DNA from: Rathayibacter rathayi
Lineage (GTDB): Bacteria > Actinomycetota > Actinomycetes > Actinomycetales > Microbacteriaceae
NCBI RefSeq assembly: GCF_004011095.1
Contig: NZ_CP028129.1
Coordinates: 1,550,001-1,614,000, forward strand
DNA length: 64,000 nucleotides
Direction of reading: 5' to 3'
Positions 24,612-32,848 of this stretch are shown here, piece by piece. Both the position numbers and the translations under genes were made by a program. Under the pieces are notes generated by a model. The model ran no database searches and was not told where the DNA came from. It worked only from the letters and a program-made list of their open reading frames with translations. How positions within the stretch are numbered: the stretch's first letter is position 1; every line of letters begins with the position of its first letter.

Positions 24612-25166
24612 CTACGCCTGGTGAGCGGCCTGGAGGTCGAGGGTGATCGTGACCTTCTCGCCGATGAGCACGCCACCGGTCTCGAGGGCCGCGTTGTAGG
24701 TGAGACCGAAGTCGGTGCGGTCGATGGTGGCCTTGGCGGTCAGCCCGGCCTTGTAGTTGCCGTAGGGGTCGGTGCCGAAGCCACCAAACTCCACCTCGAA
24801 GGTGACGGGCTTGGTGGTGCCCTTGATCGTGAGCTCGCCGTCGACGAGGAAGTCGTCGCCGTGGGGGCGGACGGCGGTCGAGACGAAGTGGATCTCGGGG
24901 TACTGCTCGGCCTCGAAGAAGTCGCCGGTGCGGAGGTGACCGTCGCGGTTGGGCTCGTTGGTGTTGACGGACGCGACCTCGGCGGTGGCCTCGACTGTGG
25001 AGTCGAGCGGGTTCTCACCGGTGGTGAACGTGGCCGTGAAGCGCTCGAACTTCCCCTTCACCTTGCTAATCATCAGGTGGCGGACGCTGAACGCGACCTC
25101 GCTGTGGGTGGGGTCGATGACCCAGGTGCCGGCCTTGTAGCCGGGGATGGTGATGGCGTCGGTCAT
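24612..25166 (-). CDS. YceI-family lipid-binding protein
   Basis: 184 residues from ATG 25166 (GAGGAGAAACC upstream). YceI proteins are lipocalin-like barrels that bind isoprenoid chains such as polyprenols or quinones. Family motifs: GTWVIDPTHSEVAFSVRHLM, FTTGENPLDSTVEATAEVAS, RDGHLRTGDFFEAEQYPEI and the C-terminal VLIGEKVTITLDLQA. No signal peptide is present, so this copy is probably cytosolic, as in many actinobacteria. The intergenic space upstream contains a 14-bp tandem repeat. Confidence 0.9.
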   Translation of the reverse strand: MTDAITIPGYKAGTWVIDPTHSEVAFSVRHLMISKVKGKFERFTATFTTGENPLDSTVEATAEVASVNTNEPNRDGHLRTGDFFEAEQYPEIHFVSTAVRPHGDDFLVDGELTIKGTTKPVTFEVEFGGFGTDPYGNYKAGLTAKATIDRTDFGLTYNAALETGGVLIGEKVTITLDLQAAHQA

Positions 25167-25403
25167 GGTTTCTCCTCGAGAGTGACGGTCGTCGCGGGGA
25201 GAGCGTCCCCGTCCGATATAGGCAAGCGCATCGACGTCGACCAGTATTCCATGTAGCGACAACTATTTCATCGTCGAGTCGATGACAGGTCGGGGTATGG
25301 CGCGTGAGCGAGTTGCAGACCATCCCAAACAGGGGGCACTGGGTGGTGGGAGCCGGTCTCGGTACGCCGCTGCGTCGGCTCCTCGACCACCGGGTTCGGG
25401 AGC

Positions 25404-25459
25404 GTTCGTTCGGGCACGTTCGTTCGGGCACGTTCGTTCGGGCACGTTCGTTCGGGAGC
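25404..25459. repeat. 14-bp tandem repeat, four copies
   Basis: The unit GTTCGTTCGGGCAC occurs at 25404, 25418 and 25432, with a fourth copy at 25446 ending GAGC in place of GCAC. It lies in the 323-base gap between the MFS gene end (25490) and the YceI gene start (25166), in which no gene is seen. Confidence 0.9.
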
Positions 25460-25489
25460 GAGCGGCGGGCTACCGGAAGAAGACTGGGG

Positions 25490-26863
25490 TCAGCGGGGGC
25501 CGGGGGTCGGATTGCGGATCCCGACCAGGGAGACCAGGCCGCCGGCGATGAGGAGGGCAGCCGTCGCGACGGCGGCGCGAGAGAAGCCCTCGACGTCGAG
25601 GGAGCCACCGACGACCAGCGAGGTGGCGGCGATGGCGACCAGACCGGCGATCCGCGAGACCGCGTTGTTGACGGCGGAGCCGACTCCGCTGTGCCCGTCA
25701 TCGACCGCGCCGAGGATCGTCGAGGTGAGCGGAGCGACCGTCACTGCCAGGCCGAACCCAAACAGCAGGATGCCCGGGAGCAGCTGCGTGGCGTCATCGG
25801 CTCCCTCCTCGACGACCGAGAGGAGAAGGAATCCGGCGGCGGCGATCAGCGGGCCGATGCCCATGAACAGCCGCGGGCCGAACCGCGCCGACAGGGTCCC
25901 GAAGACCTGCGAGAGCAGGAGCAGCAGGATCGTCGGCGGAAGCGTCGCCAGACCGGCGAGCGTGGCCGTGAAGCCCAGGGTCTGCTGGAGGAAGAGCCCC
26001 AGCGCGAAGAACCCGAACGAGAGTGCTCCGTAGACGAACGCCGTCGAGACGTTGCCGACGGTGAAGTTTCGCGAGGAGAAGAGCGAGAGCGGCAGCATCG
26101 GATGCGCGGCGCGCCGCTCCCACGCCACGAACGCGACGAGGGCGGCGACTCCGCCGATCAGGGCGGTGAGCACGAGCGGATCCTGGATCCCGAGCCGCTC
26201 CTGCTCGATCAGCGCGAACACGGGGCCGCCGAGGCCGAGCACGCCGAGCACCGCTCCGATGCCGTCGATTGGCACGCGAGTACCGGACTCGACGGCGCCG
26301 AGGCGACGCAGCAGCACGAGCGTCACCACGATCGGCAGCAGATTCAGCGCGAAGACGGCGCGCCACGAGCCCGCATCGACGAGCACACCACCGAGGACGG
26401 GGCCGGCGATCGTCGCCGTCCCGGTCCACGCGGTCCAGGCGCCGATGGTGCGAGCCTGCGCCGCGCCGTGCACGGTCGCGATGATGAGGGCGAGCGAGCT
26501 GGGCACGAGGACGGCCCCGGCGGCGCCCTGCAGCATCCGCGCCACGATCAGGACCTCGGCGGTGGGCGCGAGCGAGCACAGCAGCGAGGTGACGCCGAAG
26601 CCGATCAGGCCGATGGTCATGCTGCGGGCCCGGCCGATGCGGTCGGCGAGCGAGCCCGCCACGAGGATCAACGCGCCGAGCGTGATCAGGTACCCGTCGA
26701 CCACCCACTGCTGGACCGCGAGCCCGCCACCGAGTTCACGGGTGATCGCCGGCAGGGCGACGTTGACGACCGTGCCGTCGAGGAAGGCGACGAAGGAGGC
26801 GAGGACGGCCACCACGAGCACCGCGCGGCGACGCCTCTCGGCCGGGTCGGCGGAGGCGGTCAT
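25490..26863 (-). CDS. MFS efflux pump, DHA2 (EmrB/QacA-like) type
   Basis: 457 residues with about 14 hydrophobic segments. Motif A is present as AGSLADRIGRARSM and the DHA2 motif as SFVAFLDGTVVNVALPAI at the start. Motif C-like AGPVLGGVLV follows in helix 5. Such pumps export drugs or cationic compounds with proton exchange; the substrate is unknown. The gene is divergent from the penicillin-binding protein gene, with 127 bases between them. Confidence 0.87.
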   Translation of the reverse strand: MTASADPAERRRRAVLVVAVLASFVAFLDGTVVNVALPAITRELGGGLAVQQWVVDGYLITLGALILVAGSLADRIGRARSMTIGLIGFGVTSLLCSLAPTAEVLIVARMLQGAAGAVLVPSSLALIIATVHGAAQARTIGAWTAWTGTATIAGPVLGGVLVDAGSWRAVFALNLLPIVVTLVLLRRLGAVESGTRVPIDGIGAVLGVLGLGGPVFALIEQERLGIQDPLVLTALIGGVAALVAFVAWERRAAHPMLPLSLFSSRNFTVGNVSTAFVYGALSFGFFALGLFLQQTLGFTATLAGLATLPPTILLLLLSQVFGTLSARFGPRLFMGIGPLIAAAGFLLLSVVEEGADDATQLLPGILLFGFGLAVTVAPLTSTILGAVDDGHSGVGSAVNNAVSRIAGLVAIAATSLVVGGSLDVEGFSRAAVATAALLIAGGLVSLVGIRNPTPGPR

Positions 26864-26990
26864 CCTCGGGCTCTGCTCACCCGCTCACCGTACCGGCGAC
26901 CACCGTCACCGCGGCCTCTCGGCCGGGTATCCGGGCGCGCGGGAACACGGCCGCACGACGGATCCAGCCGCGTCGCCTACTCTCGTAGCC

Positions 26991-29459
26991 ATGTCTGCGC
27001 AAGAAACCGCCCGCGGCGGCGTGCTCGCCCGCGTCCTCGGGATCGTGGGAGCCAGCCTCGCCGGGGGTCTGCTCATCACGGTCGGAGTGACCCCCGCCCT
27101 CGCTGTCACCGGGCTCGCCGAGAACAACCCGACCAGCCTGTTCGAGACGGTGCCCGAGTACCTCGAGCTCGGCCAGCTCGCCCAGAAGACCGAGATCTAC
27201 GCGAAGCGCACCGACGGCTCGGACGAGCTGCTCGCCTCCTTCTACGCGCAGAACCGCGAGGAGGTCGCCTTCGACCAGGTCAGCCAGTCCGTCAAGGACG
27301 CCGCGATCTCGACGGAGGACCCGCGCTTCTACGACCACGGCGGGGTCGACCTGCAGGGCACGATCCGCGCGGTGGTCAGCACGCTGATTGGAGATGACCT
27401 GCAGGGCGGCTCCTCGATCACGCAGCAGTACGTCAAGAACGTCCTCGTGCAGAAGGCGGAGGCGCTCAGCGCGACCGATGAGGCGGCCTCCGAAGCCGCC
27501 TACGACGAAGCGACCGCGACCACTCCGAGCCGCAAGCTCAAGGAGATGAAGCTCGCCGTCGACCTGGAGAAGAAGTACAGCAAGGACGACATCCTGCTCG
27601 GCTACCTCAACATCGCCGGATTCGGCGGCCAGGTCTACGGCATCCAGGCCGCGGCCGAGTACTACTTCTCGACCAACGCGGCCGACCTCAGCCTCGCGCA
27701 GGCGGCGAGCCTGATCGCTACCGTCAACAATCCGAACGGACTGCGGATCGACCGGCCCGAGAACATTCCGTACAACAAGGTCCGCCGCGACTATGTCCTC
27801 GATCAGATGCTGAAGGAGGGGAAGATCTCGCAGGCCGATCACGACGCGGCTGTTGCCGAGGAGATCGTCCCCGCGATCACGCAGACGCCCACCGGCTGTC
27901 AGACGGCCGGCAACGCTGCCTTCTTCTGCGACTACATCACCCGGGTCGTTCAGAACGACCCGGCCTTCGGCGAGGACACAGACACCCGCCTCGCGAACTT
28001 CCAGCGCGGCGGCTACAAGATCCACACGACTCTCGACCGCGACCTGCAGGACACCGCGACCAACGCGACCAACAACGCGGTCCCCAAGGTCCCGACGCTC
28101 GACACGAACATCGGCAGCTCGACGGTCTCGATGGAGGTCGGCACCGGCCGCATCCTGGCGATGGTGCAGAACAAGGACTACGACGCGGCAGGGTCGGACA
28201 ACGGGCAGAATTTCTCCGCGGTGAACTTCACCACGGACACCGCCTACGGCGGATCGTCGGGGTTCCAGGTCGGGTCGACCTACAAGGTGTTCACGCTGGC
28301 GCAGTGGATCGCGAGCGGTCGGACGCTGAACGAGACGGTGAACGGCCGAGAGCGCACCTTCTCCGGCTTCCCCGCCAGCTGCGCACCGGGCGGGGAACTT
28401 GGCACCTCCTACCCGGTCAAGAACGACGACAGCGAGAACGGCAGCTACAGCGTGCTGACGGGCACGATGCAGTCGATCAACACCGTCTTCGTGTCAATGG
28501 CGCAGCAGCTCGACCTCTGCGCGATCCGCGACCGCGCGGCCGCCTTCGGCGTTAAGGCCGCCGACGGGGGCGCGCTCGGCTACAACCCCTCCTCCGTCCT
28601 GGGCTCCGACTCCAACATCTCCCCGCTCTCGATGGTCACCGCCTTCGCCGGCCTCGCCAACAACGGCACCGCCTGCTCCGCGATCGCCATCGACTCGATC
28701 ACCGACGCGACCGGCGCCGCCGTGCAGCCGCCGACCTCGACCTGCAATCAGGCGCTCAGCCCCGAGCTGACCGCCGTCGCGAACTATGCGCTGCAGCGGG
28801 TCGTCACCGGCGGCACCGCCGCCCAGTCCAACCCGGACGACGGCATCGAGCACATCGGCAAGACCGGCACCACCGACAACGCGGAGTCGACCTGGATGGA
28901 TGGCGCGAGTTCCCGCGTCGCGACCGTGGTCTGGGTGGGCAACATCGACGGCCACACCTCGATGCGCGAGGTCCGCTTCCCGAACTCGGAGCTCAAGACG
29001 CGGCCTTATGCCTCGAACATCCGCCACTACATCTGGAACTCGGTGATGACCCGAGCCGACCAGAAGTACGGCGGAGACGACTTCCAGGTGCCCAGTAGCG
29101 CACTGCTGAACGGACGCCAGATCGCCGTCCCCACTGTCTCCGGTCGCTCGGTCGCCGACGCCACGAAGGCGCTGAAGGACCTCGGCTTCGGCGTCGCGCA
29201 GGGCGCACGCATTGATTCATCGCTCCCAGCCGGCGTGGTGGCTGGCACCAATCCGGCCGCGGGCACGGCCGTTGCGCGCTACTCCGACGTCGCCCTGCTG
29301 ATCAGCAATGGCTCCCAGGTGCCGGCGCCCGCCACCCAAACCCCGGCACCTGCGACGGGCGGCTCCGCGGATCCGGACACCGCGACTGACTCGGCGACGC
29401 CCGCCGCGGCTGCGCCCTCGTCGCCCTCGGCGACAGAGACATCGGACGTTGCGGAGTGA
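26991..29459 (+). CDS. Class A penicillin-binding protein with PASTA domain
   Basis: 822 residues from ATG 26991; makes and crosslinks peptidoglycan on the outer face of the membrane. One N-terminal membrane helix (GASLAGGLLITVGVTPALAV). Glycosyltransferase domain: catalytic Glu109 in STEDPRFYDHGGVDL, and GGSSITQQYVKN. Transpeptidase domain: nucleophile Ser429 in GSTYKVF, Ser495 in QSINTVF, and K624 in KTGTT. One PASTA domain follows (VPTVSGRSVADATKALKDLG), then a Pro/Ala/Ser/Thr-rich tail. Long open frames lie antisense to this and the MFS gene but have no support. Confidence 0.92.
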   Translation: MSAQETARGGVLARVLGIVGASLAGGLLITVGVTPALAVTGLAENNPTSLFETVPEYLELGQLAQKTEIYAKRTDGSDELLASFYAQNREEVAFDQVSQSVKDAAISTEDPRFYDHGGVDLQGTIRAVVSTLIGDDLQGGSSITQQYVKNVLVQKAEALSATDEAASEAAYDEATATTPSRKLKEMKLAVDLEKKYSKDDILLGYLNIAGFGGQVYGIQAAAEYYFSTNAADLSLAQAASLIATVNNPNGLRIDRPENIPYNKVRRDYVLDQMLKEGKISQADHDAAVAEEIVPAITQTPTGCQTAGNAAFFCDYITRVVQNDPAFGEDTDTRLANFQRGGYKIHTTLDRDLQDTATNATNNAVPKVPTLDTNIGSSTVSMEVGTGRILAMVQNKDYDAAGSDNGQNFSAVNFTTDTAYGGSSGFQVGSTYKVFTLAQWIASGRTLNETVNGRERTFSGFPASCAPGGELGTSYPVKNDDSENGSYSVLTGTMQSINTVFVSMAQQLDLCAIRDRAAAFGVKAADGGALGYNPSSVLGSDSNISPLSMVTAFAGLANNGTACSAIAIDSITDATGAAVQPPTSTCNQALSPELTAVANYALQRVVTGGTAAQSNPDDGIEHIGKTGTTDNAESTWMDGASSRVATVVWVGNIDGHTSMREVRFPNSELKTRPYASNIRHYIWNSVMTRADQKYGGDDFQVPSSALLNGRQIAVPTVSGRSVADATKALKDLGFGVAQGARIDSSLPAGVVAGTNPAAGTAVARYSDVALLISNGSQVPAPATQTPAPATGGSADPDTATDSATPAAAAPSSPSATETSDVAE

Positions 29460-29991
29460 GCTTCGACCCGGAGTTCCTCGGCGTGCCCGCTGCGGCGCCG
29501 CGGCCGAGGGTTGAGCGTACGGTGCGGCTGCTGCCCTCCACGCACTTCGAGGTACTCCTGGATCCGCGCGACGCTTGGCCGTCTCGACGGCCGTGAACAT
29601 CGACGGCGCGAGCCTGATCGAGTTCGGCCGCGGCGACGACTGGCACCTCGACGAGCGGGCCCCGTGCTCGCCGAGGGCGACCCGGCCTACCGCGGCACGG
29701 GTATCCCCCGCCGCTTCTGAAAGATCGCGGCGTGGAGCCCCGACGGCACGACGCTCGCGGCCAGCGCCTGCCTGCTCGATCAGAGCGGGCTGGTGGAGCG
29801 AATGTCCGAGCGGCTGGTGCCGCTCGGCCCCTTCAGGACCGTCCACCTGCCCGTCGCCGAGATCGGCGAGCTGACCGGGCTCGACGTTGAGGCTCTCGCC
29901 GCCGCGGACGTCCTCGGCGGCTCTGCGGTCGCAGCCGTGGCGCGAACTCGTGGAGCCGGACGACGTGGCGAGCGGGCTCCTCCCCCGCTGA
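29456..29991 (+). pseudogene. DNA/RNA non-specific endonuclease, active site deleted
   Basis: GTG 29456 overlaps the stop of the penicillin-binding protein (GTGA). The first part reads VSFDPEFLGVPAA and, after a frameshift near 29570, AVSTAVNIDGASLIEFGRGD then DWHLDER. These are the N-terminal segments of NUC1-type nucleases. The central part with the catalytic DRGH motif is missing. Reading resumes with YRGTGIPRRF, a TGA in place of Trp, and KIAAWSPDG, ending ELTGLDVEALAAADVL and the stop at 29989-29991. The gene is inactive. Confidence 0.78.
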
Positions 29992-30018
29992 CGGTCCCCA
30001 CGGGGGCAGGATGGGCGG

Positions 30019-30852
30019 ATGAGCACCCCTGTCCTGGTCGAGATCGAGACCGGCGTCCCCGTCCTCCGCGACCCACAGGTCCCACTCGTGCAGGTCGATG
30101 AGACCGGCTATCTCCGCGGCGACGGCGTCTTCGAGACCCTCGCGGTCCTCGACGGACGACCGCGCGCCCTGACCGAGCACTTGCAGCGACTGGCCGACTC
30201 GGCCCGCGCGATCGGTCTGAGAATCCCGGAGGCGGCGCTGTGGTCCCGAGCGATCGACCTCGCGGTCACCAAGCACGATCCGCTCGACGACGTGACGATC
30301 CGCATGATCGCCGCCTACGGCTCGGGCGACGGCGCGCGGTGCACGGTGCGCGCTGCGCCGACTCCCGATTCGAGCGCGCTCCGGAAACGGGGGGCAGCGG
30401 TCGTCGTGCTCGACCGCGGCTACCCGAGCGGGCCGCTCCCGCCGTGGCTCCTGGGTGGCGTGAAGACGACCTCCGGCGCCGTCACCCGGGCCGCGCTGCG
30501 CGAGGCGGCCTCGCGGGGAGCGGATGATGTGCTCTGGCGCACGAGCGATGGGCTGCTGCTGGAGGGCGCGACGTCGAGCCTGGTGCTCCTGTGCGGCACC
30601 GTGCTGTCGACCCCGTCGTCGGGCAGTGTCCTGGCGGGGACGACGGTGGAGCGGATCCTCGCTCTCGGCGAGCGGCGGGGGCTGCGGTCGGCCCGGCGGG
30701 ATGTTCCGGTGTCGGCGCTCGTGGAGGCGGATTCCGCCTGGCTGGTGTCGAGCACACGCCGGGCGATCCCGATCCGCTCGGTCGACGGCGTATCGCTCGC
30801 GCTCGATGGCGCTCTGACGTCCGTGTTCGAGGCGGGGCTGCTGGCCGGCTGA
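30019..30852 (+). CDS. PLP-dependent aminotransferase class IV (ADC lyase / BCAT-like)
   Basis: 277 residues. Fold-type IV PLP enzyme: GYLRGDGVFETLAVLDGRPR is the characteristic N-terminal segment, the likely PLP lysine lies in LLGGVKTTSGAV, and the C-terminal motif is DGLLLEGATSSLVLL. Aminodeoxychorismate lyase (folate pathway), branched-chain aminotransferase and D-amino acid transaminase share these features. A GVK(T)x(S/L) context and the short length favour an ADC-lyase-like enzyme. Start ATG 30019. The gene converges on cofC with only ten bases between. Confidence 0.8.
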   Translation: MSTPVLVEIETGVPVLRDPQVPLVQVDETGYLRGDGVFETLAVLDGRPRALTEHLQRLADSARAIGLRIPEAALWSRAIDLAVTKHDPLDDVTIRMIAAYGSGDGARCTVRAAPTPDSSALRKRGAAVVVLDRGYPSGPLPPWLLGGVKTTSGAVTRAALREAASRGADDVLWRTSDGLLLEGATSSLVLLCGTVLSTPSSGSVLAGTTVERILALGERRGLRSARRDVPVSALVEADSAWLVSSTRRAIPIRSVDGVSLALDGALTSVFEAGLLAG

Positions 30853-30862
30853 CGGGCGCGCC

Positions 30863-31474
30863 TCAGGCCGCCGCCGCGAGCGCGCGCGCCGTATGGGGGC
30901 CGACGCCCGCCTCCTCCGCATCACTCAGGTCGGCGATCGTGTCGACGTCCAGGCGCAGCGTCGACGTGCCGGGCAACGCGAGGACCGTGCAGCCCGCGTC
31001 GCGATGACGCGCGAGCGAGCCCGGGCCGAACGCGGGAGCGACGAGGGCTCCGGCGGCGAGGAGGAGCGCCGTGGTGCCACTCCCCTCGCGATCGGGGACG
31101 ACGGCGGGCAGGGCGCGCGTGGCGAGGGCCCGGGCGAGGTCTGACGGCACGAGCGCGGGCAGGTCGCCGGTCAGGGCGATCACCGGGGCATCCGGTCGCC
31201 GGCGCAGGGCGGTCGAGGCGCCGATCGAGACGGCGGCGTCGAGGGTTCCCGGGTCGGGCACCACCACCAGCTGCGGATGTTCGATGAGCGCGCGCTCGAC
31301 CGCGCCGATGTCCGAGGTGACCAGGAGCAGGGCGGCGACCGGCTCCGCGGCGGCGACGGCGGCGAGGGTGTCCAGAAGGAATGCCTCGGCCAGTGCCGCG
31401 CGCCCCGGCACATCGAGGCGCGTCTTCGAGCCGCCGCGGCCCTTGAACACGACGACCGCGCTCCAGCCGGTCAC
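30863..31474 (-). CDS. cofC: 2-phospho-L-lactate (phosphoenolpyruvate) guanylyltransferase
   Basis: 203 residues from GTG 31474, overlapping the cofE stop (GTGA). It activates 2-phospholactate or phosphoenolpyruvate with GTP for coenzyme F420 assembly. Motifs of the CofC/FbiD nucleotidyltransferase fold: [14 protein letters not shown] near the N-terminus, [20 protein letters not shown] in the centre and the late [14 protein letters not shown]. The translational coupling to cofE supports the assignment. Genes for CofD and FO synthase are not in this window. Confidence 0.87.
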   Translation of the reverse strand: MTGWSAVVVFKGRGGSKTRLDVPGRAALAEAFLLDTLAAVAAAEPVAALLLVTSDIGAVERALIEHPQLVVVPDPGTLDAAVSIGASTALRRRPDAPVIALTGDLPALVPSDLARALATRALPAVVPDREGSGTTALLLAAGALVAPAFGPGSLARHRDAGCTVLALPGTSTLRLDVDTIADLSDAEEAGVGPHTARALAAAA

Positions 31475-32262
31475 CCGCGCTCCTCGCGCGCCGCGACTCC
31501 GGCCGCGAAACCCTCGGCGAAGGCCTCGTCGGCGCCGAGGCGGAACATGTCGTCGGGGCCGGTGCGGGTCAGCGTGCGGGCGCCGGGGCTCTCGACGTCC
31601 GTCACGAGACGGCCGAGCCCGCGCACCACGGCCACCGGCCGACCGCTCGACTTGCCCTTCACGAGATCGCCGAGCGCCGCGATCTCGTCGGCCACGGCGG
31701 GCATGGTCACGCCGAGGGCGCGGCCGAGGGCGTCCACACCGCCGCGTAGGTCGTCGACGATGAGCACGCCCGCGGCTCCGATCGCGGCGTCGGTCTGGCC
31801 GACCCGCCAGGCGCGGCCCAGGGTGTCGCTGATGAGCACGCCGACCCGCGCGCCGAGCCGCTCCCGCAGTCCCGCGCAGAGCACCCGGGCGGAGGCGTCG
31901 GGGTCGACGGGGAGCAGGAGGACCGTCCCCTCCGCGACGTTGCTGGCGTCGACTCCGGCCGCCGCCTGCACGATCCCGAGCCGATTCTCGACGATGCGGG
32001 TAATTCCGGACCCGTACGCGCGGGTGGCGACGACACGGACGGTCTCGGCGGTGATCGCGTCCTCCCGGTCGGCCGCGGCGACGACGCGCCCCTCCGCCTT
32101 CGAGACGATTTTGCTCGTGACCACGAGGATGTCGCCGTCTACGGGCCGGTCCTGGGGAGCGGCGCCCGCGACGGCCGCGAGGATCAGCTCCAGCAGATCG
32201 TCGCCGGGCGCCACCTCCGGGATGCCGTCAAGGGCCCAAGCCTGCACGCGCGTCTCGCTCAC
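31471..32262 (-). CDS. cofE: Coenzyme F420-0:L-glutamate ligase
   Basis: 263 residues from GTG 32262 with GGAGAG upstream; the frame is open 13 codons further but without a better start. CofE adds glutamates to F420-0 with GTP. Motifs: [60 protein letters not shown] and [20 protein letters not shown], all family signatures. The C-terminal FMN-type domain found in FbiB of mycobacteria is absent, so this is the short form. It is followed directly by cofC and preceded by coaD. Confidence 0.9.
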   Translation of the reverse strand: MSETRVQAWALDGIPEVAPGDDLLELILAAVAGAAPQDRPVDGDILVVTSKIVSKAEGRVVAAADREDAITAETVRVVATRAYGSGITRIVENRLGIVQAAAGVDASNVAEGTVLLLPVDPDASARVLCAGLRERLGARVGVLISDTLGRAWRVGQTDAAIGAAGVLIVDDLRGGVDALGRALGVTMPAVADEIAALGDLVKGKSSGRPVAVVRGLGRLVTDVESPGARTLTRTGPDDMFRLGADEAFAEGFAAGVAAREERG

Positions 32263-32338
32263 CTCTCCATTCTCCCGACTGCCGCGAGCGCGCGGGTCCA
32301 CGGCGGTGGATCAGCACACGGAAAGCTCGGAAGCGGGA

Positions 32339-32821
32339 TCAGCCGGCGGAGAGGTAGGCGGCGACCGCGGGCGGCACGTACGGCGCTACATCGCCGCCGA
32401 GGGAGGACACCTGCCGCACCAGCGAGCTGGACACATGGGCGTGCGCAGGATCCGGCAGGAGGAACACCGTCTCCACATGCGCGAGGTTGCGGTTCACGAT
32501 CGCCATCGGCGTCTCGTAGGCGACATCGACCTGGGAGCGGATGCCCTTCACCAGGATGCTGGCGCCGACGTCGGTGCAGTAGTCGACGAGCAGGCCCATG
32601 CTCCACGAGGCGACGACGATGCGCCCCTGAACTCCCGCCTCCGCGATCGACTGCTCGATCAGCGCGACGCGCTGCGTGATCGGCAGCAGGGCCGTCTTGG
32701 CGGGGTTGTGCACGACCACGACGTGCAGCTCGTCGACCAGGCGCGCGGCCCGCTCGATCACGTCGAGGTGCCCCAGGGTCACGGGGTCGAAGGAGCCGGG
32801 GACGACGGCGATGCGGGCCAT
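32339..32821 (-). CDS. coaD: Phosphopantetheine adenylyltransferase
   Basis: 160 residues, the normal CoaD length. It catalyses the fourth step of coenzyme A synthesis, adenylating 4'-phosphopantetheine. Nucleotidyltransferase motif [20 protein letters not shown] contains the (T/S)xGH-type [24 protein letters not shown] and [20 protein letters not shown] complete the signature. Start ATG 32821. It is 27 bases downstream of recG, as in many actinobacteria. Confidence 0.94.
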   Translation of the reverse strand: MARIAVVPGSFDPVTLGHLDVIERAARLVDELHVVVVHNPAKTALLPITQRVALIEQSIAEAGVQGRIVVASWSMGLLVDYCTDVGASILVKGIRSQVDVAYETPMAIVNRNLAHVETVFLLPDPAHAHVSSSLVRQVSSLGGDVAPYVPPAVAAYLSAG

Positions 32822-32848
32822 CCCGACAGAGTAGCGGGCAGGCGGCGC

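Noticed and set aside
25304..27397. Very long open frames antisense to the MFS and penicillin-binding protein genes
   Set aside because: They arise from high GC content opposite well-supported genes, are rich in Arg/Gly/Asp/His and show no protein family features.
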